From assembly GCF_022458865.1 (NCBI RefSeq), contig NZ_JAJNMU010000005.1, positions 310,001 to 374,000 on the forward strand: a stretch of DNA of 64,000 bases. The letters run 5' to 3'. The stretch comes from Paenibacillus periandrae. GTDB taxonomy: Bacteria; Bacillota; Bacilli; Paenibacillales; NBRC-103111. The notes below the pieces were generated by a model. It was given only the letters and a program-made list of their open reading frames with translations, was not told where the DNA came from and made no database searches. Position numbers and translations under genes: made by a program. Positions 9,317-18,729 of the stretch are shown one piece after another; position 1 is the stretch's first letter, and each line of letters starts with the position of its first letter.

Positions 9317-9331
9317 TGTAAATTAATTTCA
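9317..9331. promoter_or_regulatory. Possible RpiR-type operator
   Basis: TGTAAATTAATTTCA contains the perfect palindrome AAATTAATTT with partly matching flanks and resembles AT-rich operators described for RpiR-family proteins such as HexR. It lies just upstream of the suggested -35 box of the sialic-acid operon, whose own RpiR gene is a candidate partner. Confidence 0.3.
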
Positions 9332-9481
9332 CCAATAAATATATTATGAAAATTATTTCCTCCTAATTAAAACCTCTTGATGTAAATTCTCGGTAATGGA
9401 ATTCCAGGAGAGGCATTATTTCGCTTGATTATCCCTTATTATGGATCATTAATTCCATCCCTATGCAGCATTCCAAATAGG

Positions 9482-9506
9482 AAAAAGCCCTTCAAATTAA
9501 AGGGCC
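9482..9506 (-). terminator. Terminator of the PhnA-like gene
   Basis: GCCCTT (9487-9492) pairs with AAGGGC (9500-9505) around a seven-base loop, and five T residues follow on the minus strand. It ends the PhnA-like gene before the sialic-acid operon promoter. Confidence 0.7.
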
Positions 9507-9542
9507 ACCAATACTTACCTGTTCTGTTGGGTTCAGCTGATT

Positions 9543-9884
9543 TTATATCTTTTTGACAAATTCGGATTTTAATTTCATAGCTCCAAAGCTATCAATTTTG
9601 CAATCAATATCGTGGTCCCCGTCAACTAGACGTATGTTTTTGACTCGTGTTCCTATTTTGATGACGGATGAGCTTCCTTTTACTTTCAGATCCTTGATGA
9701 CCGTTACCGAATCACCATCGTTCAAGATATTCCCATTTGCATCTTTAACAATCCTTTTATCTTCACTATGTTCGGACTCCGATTCTAAGGTCCATTCATG
9801 CGCACATTCCGGGCAAATCAACAAACTTCCATCCTCGTACGTATATTCGGACTGACATGCTGGGCAATTTGGTAAACTAGACAT
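9543..9884 (-). CDS. PhnA/YjdM-family zinc-ribbon protein
   Basis: 113-residue protein with an N-terminal zinc ribbon (CPACQSEY, then CPECAHEW) and a C-terminal beta domain containing [15 protein letters not shown] and the ending [10 protein letters not shown]. This is the YjdM (formerly PhnA) family; despite the old name it is not needed for phosphonate breakdown in E. coli, and its role is unclear. The ATG at 9884 is preferred because GGAG lies upstream; a codon at 9903-9905 lacks a ribosome site. It is a single gene with its own terminator. Confidence 0.85.
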   Translation of the reverse strand: MSSLPNCPACQSEYTYEDGSLLICPECAHEWTLESESEHSEDKRIVKDANGNILNDGDSVTVIKDLKVKGSSSVIKIGTRVKNIRLVDGDHDIDCKIDSFGAMKLKSEFVKKI

Positions 9885-10031
9885 GATTCCATAGGCTCCA
9901 TTCATTATTGATAGATGTATTATACCAATTCATCTTCAATTTTACAGCTTCATTTTAAAGCCCTCTGTGGCATACCCAAAGATTTTACTATACAATTACC
10001 ATAAATCAATCTAACTGTGTGGTGAAACGAT

Positions 10032-10727
10032 TTGTTCAAACTCTTATTAATCGAAGATGACACAACATTATTTACTGAGATCAAGGATCGTTTGTCACAA
10101 TGGTCCTATGATGTATATGGGATTACTGATTTCAGTAAGGTCATTCAGGAATTCACAGAGATCAAACCCGATCTGGTCATTATTGATATTCAACTGCCTA
10201 AATTTGACGGCTTTCATTGGTGTAGAATGATTCGATCCCATTCGAATATTCCGATTATATTCCTGTCCTCTCGCGATCATCCAACGGATATCGTCATGTC
10301 CATGCAGCTGGGTGCAGACGATTATATGCAAAAGCCCTTTCACTTTGATGTGCTCATTGCCAAAATCCAGGCGATACTTCGACGTGTATACAACTACAAT
10401 ACAGACCCCATTGAGCTCAAATCGTGGTGCGGCGCCGCTGTGGATTATGAGAAAAATGTAGTATCCAATGGGGCAGGCTCGATTGAGCTAACCAAAAATG
10501 AAATTTTCATATTAAAGCTGCTCATCGAAAAGAAGAATAAGATCGTAAGCCGGGATGAGCTCATCAACAGCTTGTGGGACGATAAACGTTTTATAAGCGA
10601 TAACACGCTTACTGTCAATGTAAATCGCCTGCGCAAACGGCTGGATGAGCTTGAACTGGGACGCTTTATTGAGACGAAGGTCGGGCAAGGTTACATGGCT
10701 GCTGAAGAGGCGAATTCATTTGATTAA
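10032..10727 (+). CDS. OmpR-family response regulator of a Bce-type system
   Basis: 231-residue regulator. The receiver domain has the acidic pocket IEDD, the phospho-acceptor aspartate in LVIIDIQLPKFDG (about residue 52), the switch threonine/serine region FLSSRD and the lysine in MQKPF. The C-terminal winged helix (NEIFILKLLIEKKNKIVSRDELI) is of OmpR type. The start is TTG at 10032 with GGTG upstream. Its 3' end overlaps the kinase start, and an ABC transporter follows, which is the order of BceRSAB peptide-sensing modules. Confidence 0.9.
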   Translation: MFKLLLIEDDTTLFTEIKDRLSQWSYDVYGITDFSKVIQEFTEIKPDLVIIDIQLPKFDGFHWCRMIRSHSNIPIIFLSSRDHPTDIVMSMQLGADDYMQKPFHFDVLIAKIQAILRRVYNYNTDPIELKSWCGAAVDYEKNVVSNGAGSIELTKNEIFILKLLIEKKNKIVSRDELINSLWDDKRFISDNTLTVNVNRLRKRLDELELGRFIETKVGQGYMAAEEANSFD

Positions 10728-11724
10728 ATCCTATCTCATCGAAAGACGCAGCTGGATTCTGCTTTTTATATGCCAGCAGCTGCTGATACTCTTCGTCGCT
10801 TATATGGATCCGACCATCCCGCTCCAATCCATCCTCTATATGGTGTTTTTATCGATGATCGTGTTTACAGTCTTTTTGATGATTCGTTACCATACTGAGA
10901 CCCGTTTCTATAAAAGCCTGGAAGAACGGGACAATAATCTGGATTTAACAAGTATCGCCAGTCCGGAAAGTCCATTCGAGAAAATTATTGATACCAGCAT
11001 GACGAACCAAATCGAGCTCCTGAAAAAGACCGCTTCACAGAACCTGATCACTCTAGAGGAAGAGAAGGATGACTTGTTATCCTGGATTCATGAGGTTAAA
11101 ACGCCGCTGACAGCGATGCACCTCATGATTGATCGCTTGAACGACGACATGATGAAAACACATTTAACCTATGAATGGCTGCGAATTCATCTTCTGCTCG
11201 ACCAGCAGCTCCACCAAAGACGCATTCCGTTTATAGAAAATGATTTGTATATCGAGCACACCGATCTGGAAACAATTATTTTCAACGAAATCAGAACGCT
11301 GCAGTCCTGGTGTATTCACAAAGGGATCGGCTTTGACATTCAGTTAGAAGTAGCAGAGGTGCTTAGTGATGCCAAATGGCTGGCCTTTATCTTGAGACAG
11401 CTTTTAACCAATGCCGTGAAATACAGCCCCGCATCCGACATCATCGTCAGAAGCTATCATCGAGCGGACCACACCCTCGTCGAGGTGCAGGATAGTGGAC
11501 GTGGCATTGACCCCAAGGATCTGCCGCGCATATTCGATAAAGGTTTTACCTCCACATCCATGCATCAAGACCATGCCGCAACAGGCATGGGGTTATATCT
11601 AGCTCATAAGGCAGCGCAATCGCTGCTCATCCATATCCAGGTACAATCTGTGGTAGGAGAAGGAACAACGTTCACCCTAACGTTTCCGCAAAAAAATGAA
11701 TTTGTTCGGATCACAGGCGTGTGA
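10720..11724 (+). CDS. BceS-like intramembrane-sensing histidine kinase
   Basis: 334-residue kinase with two N-terminal membrane helices and almost no extracellular loop between them, typical of kinases that read the state of a partner ABC transporter. The phospho-acceptor histidine lies in [16 protein letters not shown], the N box in [10 protein letters not shown], and the ATP lid region in [19 protein letters not shown] and [14 protein letters not shown] at 10720 is chosen because AGAGG lies nine bases upstream; it overlaps the regulator's stop. It is expected to phosphorylate the adjacent OmpR-type regulator. Confidence 0.88.
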   Translation: MIKSYLIERRSWILLFICQQLLILFVAYMDPTIPLQSILYMVFLSMIVFTVFLMIRYHTETRFYKSLEERDNNLDLTSIASPESPFEKIIDTSMTNQIELLKKTASQNLITLEEEKDDLLSWIHEVKTPLTAMHLMIDRLNDDMMKTHLTYEWLRIHLLLDQQLHQRRIPFIENDLYIEHTDLETIIFNEIRTLQSWCIHKGIGFDIQLEVAEVLSDAKWLAFILRQLLTNAVKYSPASDIIVRSYHRADHTLVEVQDSGRGIDPKDLPRIFDKGFTSTSMHQDHAATGMGLYLAHKAAQSLLIHIQVQSVVGEGTTFTLTFPQKNEFVRITGV

Positions 11725-11738
11725 CAACAATGTCACAT
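11719..11738. promoter_or_regulatory. BceR-type operator upstream of the ABC genes
   Basis: TGTGACA and TGTCACA form a perfect inverted repeat separated by ACAA, overlapping the last codons of the kinase gene. It fits the TNACA-N4-TGTNA pattern described for Bce-type response regulators. It lies about 60 bases before a TATAAT at 11789-11794, so the upstream regulator probably activates the transporter genes here. Confidence 0.65.
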
Positions 11739-11788
11739 GCTTTGTTGTTTTGTTCGGTCAATCGGAGGATAAGATAGGCAGACTCTCT

Positions 11789-11794
11789 TATAAT
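11789..11794 (+). promoter_or_regulatory. -10 box of the Bce-type ABC transporter promoter
   Basis: A perfect TATAAT, 30 bases before the ATPase start codon. No good -35 box is found 17 bases upstream (AGGATA), which fits a promoter that depends on the activator bound at the upstream inverted repeat. Confidence 0.5.
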
Positions 11795-11824
11795 AAGACC
11801 AATGAGACAAGGGAGTGTATCGAT

Positions 11825-12586
11825 ATGATTATTTTGGAAGCTAACAACATTCACAAAAGCTATGGCAATAAATCGAATCAGCAATCCGTATTAAGCGGTC
11901 TGGATTTACGGATTGAGAAAGGTGAATTCGTCAGTATCATGGGTGCATCCGGCTCAGGTAAAACGACATTGCTCAACGTTCTCTCGTCGATCGATAAGAT
12001 CAGCAGCGGCACTATTAAAATTGAAGGGATCGAAATTTCGGGCATGAAGGAAAAGCAGTTAGCTGAATTTCGCAAAAATCATTTGGGCTTTATTTTTCAG
12101 GAATACAACTTATTAGACACGCTGACCGTCAAGGAAAACATCCTTCTGCCGTTATCCATCACCAAAACATCCAAACAAGCAGCCGAGCAGCGTTTCCAAG
12201 CCCTTGCGACAGAACTGGGGATTGTTGATCTGCACAATAAGTATCCGAACGAAATTTCCGGTGGGCAAAAACAGCGCACCTCGGCTGCACGGGCTTTTAT
12301 TCATGAGCCCAGCCTTATTTTTGCTGACGAACCGACAGGTGCACTGGACTCCAAATCCGCTTCGGATTTATTAAATAAGCTGAGCGAATTAAATCAGAAC
12401 AGAAAGGCTACCATCATTATGGTAACCCACGATCCGGTAGCGGCCAGTTATTGCAGTCGAGTCATCTTTATCAAGGATGGGCAAATCTATACGCAGCTCA
12501 ATAAAGGGGAAGAAACGAGACAAACGTTCTTTAAAGATATCATGAAAACCCAGGGTGTATTAGGCGGGGTGCAGAATGAGTATTAA
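11825..12586 (+). CDS. BceA-like ABC transporter ATPase
   Basis: 253-residue nucleotide-binding subunit of the MacB/BceA type. Walker A is GASGSGKTT, the Q loop is [13 protein letters not shown], the signature region is [10 protein letters not shown], and Walker B is [15 protein letters not shown] at 11825 is preferred because GGGAG lies nine bases upstream and the preceding in-frame stretch covers the operator and promoter. It overlaps the permease gene by 11 bases. With the permease it should pump or release a cell-wall-targeting peptide antibiotic such as bacitracin, but the substrate is unknown. Confidence 0.92.
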   Translation: MIILEANNIHKSYGNKSNQQSVLSGLDLRIEKGEFVSIMGASGSGKTTLLNVLSSIDKISSGTIKIEGIEISGMKEKQLAEFRKNHLGFIFQEYNLLDTLTVKENILLPLSITKTSKQAAEQRFQALATELGIVDLHNKYPNEISGGQKQRTSAARAFIHEPSLIFADEPTGALDSKSASDLLNKLSELNQNRKATIIMVTHDPVAASYCSRVIFIKDGQIYTQLNKGEETRQTFFKDIMKTQGVLGGVQNEY

Positions 12587-14528
12587 TCAGCTCATGCTTC
12601 GCAATCTGAGTAAGAATTTGAAAAATTATTACCTGTATGTATTTGCCTTAATTTTCAGTGCCGCGCTTTACTTTGCCTTTGTCACGTTACAATATGACCC
12701 CTCGATGGAGCAATTGGAAGGATCTATTAAAGGGGCCGCGGCCATTAAAGCAGCATCTATCTTACTTGTCGCCATTGTTTTTATCTTTCTTTTATATGCC
12801 AATAACATCTTTATCAAACGACGCAGCAAAGAAATTGGCTTGTTTCAACTTATAGGGATGACCAAAAGCAGGATATTTGGGATCTTAACAGCCGAGAACT
12901 TTATCCTTTATTTTGGGTCCTTACTGTTAGGAATCTTTGGAGGGTTTTCCATTTCCAAATTAATTATTATGATTCTCTTTAAAACGATAGGTGTCGATGC
13001 TATCGCAGCCCTGCATTTTTCTTACCAGGCACTTATTCAGACACTGATTGTATTTTTTATGATTTATCTCTTCATCATGCTAATGAATTATACATTCATC
13101 CAGAGACAAAGTATTTTATCCTTATTTAGAGTGACCTCCCTGACAGAGGGCAAATTAAAAAAAGTGTCCCTCCTTGAAATGATTATCGGGATACTTGGGA
13201 TCATCCTGATCCTTGTTGGCTATTATCTTTCCTCCAAATTATTCGGTGGAGACTTCACTACGATGAATCAGCTTTTCTCCGCGATGATTGTTATTCTCGG
13301 GTCTGTTATATTCGGGACTTATCTTTTTTATAAAGGCTCTGTCAGCTTTATATTTAATATCATTCGAATAAAGAAACAAGGTTACTTAAACATTAATGAG
13401 GTATTATCGCTTTCCTCCATTATGTTCAGAATGAAATCGAATGCTGTGTTATTAACCATCATTACGACCGTCTCCGGACTTGCCATTGGTTTATTGTCGT
13501 TAAGCTACATTTCGTACTACTCCGCCGAAAAGTCAGCCGAATTGTACGTTCCTGCAGATTTCTCAATCACCAATATCCGGGATGCAGAGAAATTCAAGCA
13601 AGTATTAACTGCGAATCATATTGGGTACACAGACAAAACCGTTGATGTCCTACAGGTAGCCGTTAATGCAGAGAACATCATGGACACCAATCTGAAAGAA
13701 ATGAATACGAAGTTTGATCCAAAAGTCATGACCCTGCCTGTTATTAGTGAGCGGGCCGTCGACAATATCCATCTGTCCGCTAATGAAACGCTATTCACAG
13801 ATTCCAGTGGCATGCTGCAAAAATTTATGCCTATGAAAGACGCTGGAGCGATTGAATTGAAGGGTCAGCATGAGGTCATTCCGCAGCAATATAAACGGCT
13901 CCATATCGATGCTCCTATATCCGGTTATTTCACAAGCGGCGGCTTGCCCGTTGCCATTGTAGACGAAGCCATATTTGAGCGCTTGAAAAAAGATCTCAAT
14001 CCGGCCATTCAACTAGCCTCTTCCGTATATATCGGTATTGAGATCCAAGATAAGGCTATGGTTAAAGCAGCTAACAAACTGTTTAGCGAAATGAGCTTTG
14101 ACAATAACTCTGCCTTCGATTCGCAGCTTGGAATGAGCAATCATCAGAAACAAAATATGGGGCTCATCATGTTTATTGTTGCCTTCCTGGGACTAACCTT
14201 TTTGATTACATCCGGCTGTATTCTATATTTTAAACAAATGGATGAAAGTGAAGATGAAAGGTCCAGTTATACGATTCTAAGAAAGCTTGGCTTCACGCAG
14301 AGCGATTTGTTACAGGGCATTCGGGCCAAGCAAGTCTTTAACTTCGGAATTCCCTTGGTCGTAGGGCTGCTTCACAGTTATTTTGCCGTTCAATCCGGCT
14401 GGTTCTTTTTTGGATCAGAGCTCTGGACACCGATGATTATGGTGATGATCCTTTATGCAGCGCTGTACTCGATTTTTGGGATATTATCCGTGTTTTATTA
14501 CAAAAAGGTGATTAAAGAGGCACTTTAA
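12576..14528 (+). CDS. BceB-like ABC transporter permease
   Basis: 650-residue FtsX-family permease with about ten membrane helices. A large extracellular domain of roughly 220 residues (about 310 to 530) interrupts the helices, the hallmark of BceB proteins and the peptide-binding region. The N-terminus [18 protein letters not shown] is typical of the family, and the C-terminus again has helices ([21 protein letters not shown]). It both transports and signals to the kinase in known members. Start is ATG after a GGCGGGG stretch. Confidence 0.9.
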   Translation: MSINQLMLRNLSKNLKNYYLYVFALIFSAALYFAFVTLQYDPSMEQLEGSIKGAAAIKAASILLVAIVFIFLLYANNIFIKRRSKEIGLFQLIGMTKSRIFGILTAENFILYFGSLLLGIFGGFSISKLIIMILFKTIGVDAIAALHFSYQALIQTLIVFFMIYLFIMLMNYTFIQRQSILSLFRVTSLTEGKLKKVSLLEMIIGILGIILILVGYYLSSKLFGGDFTTMNQLFSAMIVILGSVIFGTYLFYKGSVSFIFNIIRIKKQGYLNINEVLSLSSIMFRMKSNAVLLTIITTVSGLAIGLLSLSYISYYSAEKSAELYVPADFSITNIRDAEKFKQVLTANHIGYTDKTVDVLQVAVNAENIMDTNLKEMNTKFDPKVMTLPVISERAVDNIHLSANETLFTDSSGMLQKFMPMKDAGAIELKGQHEVIPQQYKRLHIDAPISGYFTSGGLPVAIVDEAIFERLKKDLNPAIQLASSVYIGIEIQDKAMVKAANKLFSEMSFDNNSAFDSQLGMSNHQKQNMGLIMFIVAFLGLTFLITSGCILYFKQMDESEDERSSYTILRKLGFTQSDLLQGIRAKQVFNFGIPLVVGLLHSYFAVQSGWFFFGSELWTPMIMVMILYAALYSIFGILSVFYYKKVIKEAL

Positions 14529-14626
14529 TAAGGCTGAAACACAAGCTCCAGACCTAAGGCTCCGGGGTTTTGTGCCTTAATAAAGGAAATAGAGGAATAC
14601 ACAAGATTTATGTAGAATTTCCTTGT

Positions 14627-17600
14627 ATGATGATGCGAATATACAATAAACCCACCCTAAAATATATAGCCACGATTATAATATTTCTTAGTGTTCTCTT
14701 CGCCTTGCGATGGACTTGGTCCGAAATATTTTCTACATCGGGGCATCCTCCTATTGTCCATGGTGTCCTCGACCTGAACGGCTGGGACTTAAATAATGCC
14801 CCTACAATTCCGTTAAATGGCGAATGGGAGTTTTACCCTGCTAAACTGGTTTCTCATCAGGATGCGCGGTTGTCAGAGAACGAATCGCGTTATATTCAAG
14901 TCCCGGGAGACTGGAGCAGCGTGCTGACGAATGGCTCAGGCTCTTCGTATGGGTACGGAACGTATCGGCTGCGCATTTTAATCGATCCACTGGACCAGCC
15001 AGTCGCATTGTGGCTTCAAGGAATCCAAGCCGCATCAGCTGTCGAGATCAATGAGCTGACTGAGGGCAGTATTGGAAAGCCTGCCGACAACGCTGAGGAC
15101 TACAGACCGAAAAAAATCTCTTATACAGCCTCCTACTCTGTGAAAGGCACTCAAGAGATTGAATTGCTCATTCAAGCAGCTAACTTCGACGATCCCTATA
15201 ACGGCGGCATCCTGCGCACCATTCGCTTTGGTTCTCAGGCAGCGATTGACTATGTACGTTGGTATTCCATCGGGTTTCAATTGGTTTCGTTTATTGTTTT
15301 GCTGCTTCACGGTTTGTACGCGACTCTTCTCTATGTATTTAATCCTCAAGAACGGGCTTTGTTGTTTGTTGGTTTGTTAACGCTGGCGGTTGGTGTTTCG
15401 GTTGTAGTCGGGCACGATAACCTGCTCTTATTATGGCTGCCGATTAATTATACGTGGGCGCTCAAAATCGAGCTGCTCTCCCTCATGTGGCAAACTTATT
15501 TTATTCTTCTTGTGTTCAGAAGATTCTCTTCGGCACCTCCACACAACAGATGGTTGCGAGTATTCACTGTAGTGCTCATTTCTTATTCAGGATTGTTATT
15601 GGCCGCATCGGCTCCGCTGGTGAATGGAATGGTTGAGCTCAAGATATTTGCTTTTTTCTATCTATTGCCCTTTGTTTGGTTTGTCTATATAACAGGAACC
15701 ATGATCTTCAGGAAGCAAGTCGACAACGACACCGTTTATTTGCTGTTGTCAGCATCTGGCATTGTGTCTAATTTTCTGTGGAGCTTATGGGATTATTTCC
15801 GGGAGTTCACGATTGTTTACTATCCAATTGATATCATAGCAGCCATTATTGGTTTTTCTACGTATTGGTTTAAAAAATATTTCCGTCAATCGAAGGAAAA
15901 TACCAAGCTTAACGAGCAGTTGCAAAAGGCGGATAAGCTGAAAGATCAGTTCCTCGCCAATACATCGCATGAGCTTAGAACACCGCTGCACGGAATTATG
16001 AATATCGCTCAAACCGTTGTAACTAAAGAGAAAGCTACCATGAATGAACGCAGCCTTAAGGACATGGAACTGCTTATCACCATAAGCCGCCGCATGTCGC
16101 ATATGCTCGGTGATCTTCTTGATGTCGCTCGGCTCCAGGAACACCGCATCGTCCTGCAGCAGGAGCCCCTGCAGATTCAAGCGATCGTCCCCGGTATCGT
16201 CGGTATGCTCAGATTTATGATAGATGGCAAGCCTATCCAACTGCATATAGATATTGCAGAAACGATGCCTCCGGTTATGGCCGATGAGAAAAGACTTGTG
16301 CAAATTTTGTATAATTTATTGCATAACGCCCTCAAATATACGGAGGAGGGACAGATCTCCGTCTCTGCCGAGATGAAGGACGAACATGCCTTCATTCATG
16401 TCTCCGACACCGGCGTCGGCATGGATGAGCAAACACAGGTGCGAGCGTTTCTTCCTTATGAACAAGGTTCCTATGGAATAAGCGATGGGAGAGGTATCGG
16501 ACTCGGTTTAAGCATATGCAAGCAGCTGGTGGAATTGCACGGTGGTACGTTGACTATTCGCTCCAAGCTGGGCAAGGGCTCCGTATTCAGTTTTGCTCTG
16601 CCGCTAGCGAACATGTTGGATCTCCCTTTGTCGCAGCAATCTCTACCTCTCCGTCAAATAGCAGATCGAATGGATGCCGGACCCGCAGGCTTCGTTTTTC
16701 CAGATACCGCAAGCAGTGAATTGGCAGCTTCCGTACTTATCCCTCCGTTATTGAATGACGGAAAGATGAATATACTTGCTGTTGATGATGACCCTGTCAA
16801 CCTGAGTGTGCTTGCAGGTATTCTTTCCGCAGAGCCCTATACCCTTACAACAGCTACATCAGCTCGCGAGGTGTTGGAATTACTCGGTACAGCACAATGG
16901 GATCTTCTGATTGCCGATGTCATGATGCCCCATATGTCCGGCTACGAGTTGACGCAGAGAGTCCGGGAGCTTTACTCCGTATCGGAGCTTCCGGTGTTGC
17001 TGTTGACCGCACGCAGTCAGCCTGCTGACATCTACACCGGATTTTTGTCGGGGGCCAACGATTACGTGACCAAGCCCGTAGATGCGCTGGAGCTCCAATA
17101 CCGAATCCGTGCATTGATCACGCTGAAGCAATCGATTAATGAACGTTCACGTATGGAAGCCGCTTATCTCCAGGCACAAATCCACCCTCATTTTTTATTC
17201 AATACGTTGAATTCGATTATGGCGCTTAGTGAAATAGATACGGAAAAAATGCGAAACCTGGGCGATGCTTTTGCCTCCTTTTTGCGGATCAGCTTTGATT
17301 TTCTAAATACGGGGGAACAGGTCGAGCTTGCTCGTGAGCTGGAGCTTGCCGAAGCCTATTTGTATATTGAAAAAGTGCGCTTCGAGGACAGACTGTCTAT
17401 CGTATGGGAGGTTGAGCCTCACCTCAACTTGCTTCTTCCTCCGCTTTCCATACAGCCGCTGATTGAAAATGCTGTCAAACACGGCCTCCTCAGTCAAAAC
17501 AAAGGTGGCACCGTTCATATTCGGATTACCCGCCAAGACAGCTTCACGCTGATTGAAGTACAAGACAATGGCAAGGGTATGGAACAAGAACTGGCTAATC

Positions 17601-17791
17601 AACTGTTGAGTCCAACCATGAAAGGAAAGAGTGGTATTGGACTTCCCAATACGAATCGACGATTAATACAATTGTATGGTAAGGGCTTGTCTATTCGCAG
17701 CAGCCCTTATGAAGGTACTACTGTTTCCTTTGCAATTCCGAATACCCGTTCACCTTTAATAGTCTCAAACAAAAATAATTTTAAAGCATAA
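14627..17791 (+). CDS. Hybrid sensor kinase: 7TM-DISM sensor, HisKA kinase, receiver, LytS-type kinase
   Basis: About 1054 residues. In order: a membrane helix; an extracellular jelly-roll sensor of the 7TMR-DISM type (about 45-190); seven helices (about 225-415); a HisKA domain with SHELRTPLHG near residue 449; a HATPase domain with LLHNALKYTEEG and DTGVGMD; a receiver domain with LLIADVMMPHMSG near 763; and a second, LytS-type kinase with QIHPHFLFNTL near 854 and its own ATPase domain (PLIENAVKHGLL). There is no DNA-binding output. The first of three adjacent ATGs (14627) is given as start; no strong ribosome site is seen and an earlier TTG at 14570 is possible. No cognate regulator is adjacent. 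Ligand unknown. Confidence 0.85.
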   Translation: MMMRIYNKPTLKYIATIIIFLSVLFALRWTWSEIFSTSGHPPIVHGVLDLNGWDLNNAPTIPLNGEWEFYPAKLVSHQDARLSENESRYIQVPGDWSSVLTNGSGSSYGYGTYRLRILIDPLDQPVALWLQGIQAASAVEINELTEGSIGKPADNAEDYRPKKISYTASYSVKGTQEIELLIQAANFDDPYNGGILRTIRFGSQAAIDYVRWYSIGFQLVSFIVLLLHGLYATLLYVFNPQERALLFVGLLTLAVGVSVVVGHDNLLLLWLPINYTWALKIELLSLMWQTYFILLVFRRFSSAPPHNRWLRVFTVVLISYSGLLLAASAPLVNGMVELKIFAFFYLLPFVWFVYITGTMIFRKQVDNDTVYLLLSASGIVSNFLWSLWDYFREFTIVYYPIDIIAAIIGFSTYWFKKYFRQSKENTKLNEQLQKADKLKDQFLANTSHELRTPLHGIMNIAQTVVTKEKATMNERSLKDMELLITISRRMSHMLGDLLDVARLQEHRIVLQQEPLQIQAIVPGIVGMLRFMIDGKPIQLHIDIAETMPPVMADEKRLVQILYNLLHNALKYTEEGQISVSAEMKDEHAFIHVSDTGVGMDEQTQVRAFLPYEQGSYGISDGRGIGLGLSICKQLVELHGGTLTIRSKLGKGSVFSFALPLANMLDLPLSQQSLPLRQIADRMDAGPAGFVFPDTASSELAASVLIPPLLNDGKMNILAVDDDPVNLSVLAGILSAEPYTLTTATSAREVLELLGTAQWDLLIADVMMPHMSGYELTQRVRELYSVSELPVLLLTARSQPADIYTGFLSGANDYVTKPVDALELQYRIRALITLKQSINERSRMEAAYLQAQIHPHFLFNTLNSIMALSEIDTEKMRNLGDAFASFLRISFDFLNTGEQVELARELELAEAYLYIEKVRFEDRLSIVWEVEPHLNLLLPPLSIQPLIENAVKHGLLSQNKGGTVHIRITRQDSFTLIEVQDNGKGMEQELANQLLSPTMKGKSGIGLPNTNRRLIQLYGKGLSIRSSPYEGTTVSFAIPNTRSPLIVSNKNNFKA

Positions 17792-17792
17792 A

Positions 17793-17814
17793 AAACCTTC
17801 CGAAAGGAAGGTTT
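17793..17814. terminator. Bidirectional terminator
   Basis: A nine-base perfect stem (AAACCTTCC/GGAAGGTTT) closed by a GAAA tetraloop between two convergent genes. The T run is strongest on the minus strand, so it best serves the SRPBCC gene and also ends the kinase gene. Confidence 0.8.
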
Positions 17815-17844
17815 GCATATCGGATTCATTTTATCCTAATCTTC

Positions 17845-18267
17845 TTAGGAGGCTTCACTATATGTTTTGAAATTGTCCATAATCGCCTGAAAGCCTGCTT
17901 TTTGCATTTCAATGGGATTGGTGGTTTCTGCTTCGAAAGTTTCAATTACCTTGGTGCCGTTTTCTTGGCTAACAAAAGTGATATCAACTTTTCTGCCGTC
18001 TCCAATTGTGTAAGAGATAAATTCATTTATTCTTACTTCATCATAAACACCACCAAAATCAAATCCAAAGCTGCCATCCTTAGCTTCCATTCTTGTAACA
18101 AATTTTCCGCCAGCCCTTAAATCATTTTCGGCACTTGGCGCATGCCAGTCATCAGAAGCAAAACACCATTGGGTTATATGCTGTGGCTCCGTCCAATATT
18201 TCCACACTTCTCCAACGGGAATATGTACTGTCGTTTCCACCGTTATGGTTTGATTACCTGTTGCCAT
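17845..18267 (-). CDS. SRPBCC/AHSA1-domain protein
   Basis: 140-residue START-like fold protein. It begins with the usual beta strand (ITVETTVHIPVGEVWKYWTEPQHITQW) and has the AHSA1 core FGFDFGGVYDEV and TFEAETTNPIEMQKAGFQAIMDNFKTY at the C-terminus. Members bind hydrophobic ligands or act as stress-related accessory proteins; no specific function can be given. GAGGCGG lies upstream of the ATG. It is a single gene between two hairpins. Confidence 0.88.
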   Translation of the reverse strand: MATGNQTITVETTVHIPVGEVWKYWTEPQHITQWCFASDDWHAPSAENDLRAGGKFVTRMEAKDGSFGFDFGGVYDEVRINEFISYTIGDGRKVDITFVSQENGTKVIETFEAETTNPIEMQKAGFQAIMDNFKTYSEAS

Positions 18268-18365
18268 AATAATTACCGCCTCACTATTTTAAACTGAGAT
18301 TCTATGCTTTATTATACCATTAAAAATCTATTGTTATTTCTTATGGATTGCTGTTTACGGATTCT

Positions 18366-18632
18366 TCACTTAACAGTCGGTTTGGCATGTAGTGTTGGTG
18401 TAATATCTGCGATCCTAATTGACTCGAGACCTGAAAGTCGGTTATTGCCTACCCAACCAACTGAACTGCCACCGCTATACCCCATCCAAAATCGATTGTT
18501 ATCTGCTGTTCCACGGGGAACAGGTGCTCTCAAAGCCTGATTGAACGCACGAATACTTACACCATAAATGACCACTTGCTTTCCCTTCAATTGAGTAGTC
18601 AACGATGAGTCGTTGATGTAATAATTGGCCAA
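18366..18632 (-). CDS. Doubtful small ORF in the gap between SRPBCC and mqo
   Basis: 88 codons on the minus strand from a TTG with no ribosome site. The translation has a protein-like C-terminal part (FWMGYSGGSSVGWVGNNRL, then ESIRIADITPT) but I do not recognise it. It may be a remnant of a larger gene. The rest of the 460-base gap (18268-18729) holds only the mqo terminator. An overlapping plus-strand ORF at 18304-18540 is equally unsupported. Confidence 0.25.
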   Translation of the reverse strand: MANYYINDSSLTTQLKGKQVVIYGVSIRAFNQALRAPVPRGTADNNRFWMGYSGGSSVGWVGNNRLSGLESIRIADITPTLHAKPTVK

Positions 18633-18693
18633 TAGTCATCACAATTAACTGCTGTTGACTATGCCAACAAGGTAATTGAAAAACATAAAGAAA

Positions 18694-18726
18694 AAGCGTA
18701 AGTTGCTTACTCGGCAACTTACGCTT
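18694..18726 (-). terminator. Terminator of mqo
   Basis: A 13-base perfect stem (AAGCGTAAGTTGC and its complement) with a seven-base loop. On the minus strand it is followed by a T-rich run, placing it at the end of mqo, which stops at 18730. Confidence 0.85.
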
Positions 18727-18729
18727 AAT

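Noticed and set aside
14530-14578. Terminator after the Bce-type permease
   Set aside because: AAGGC/GCCTT and CACAA/TTGTG pairings overlap each other and no continuous stem with a T run forms.
18304-18540. Plus-strand ORF overlapping the doubtful minus-strand ORF
   Set aside because: No ribosome site, and the translation looks unstructured after one hydrophobic segment.
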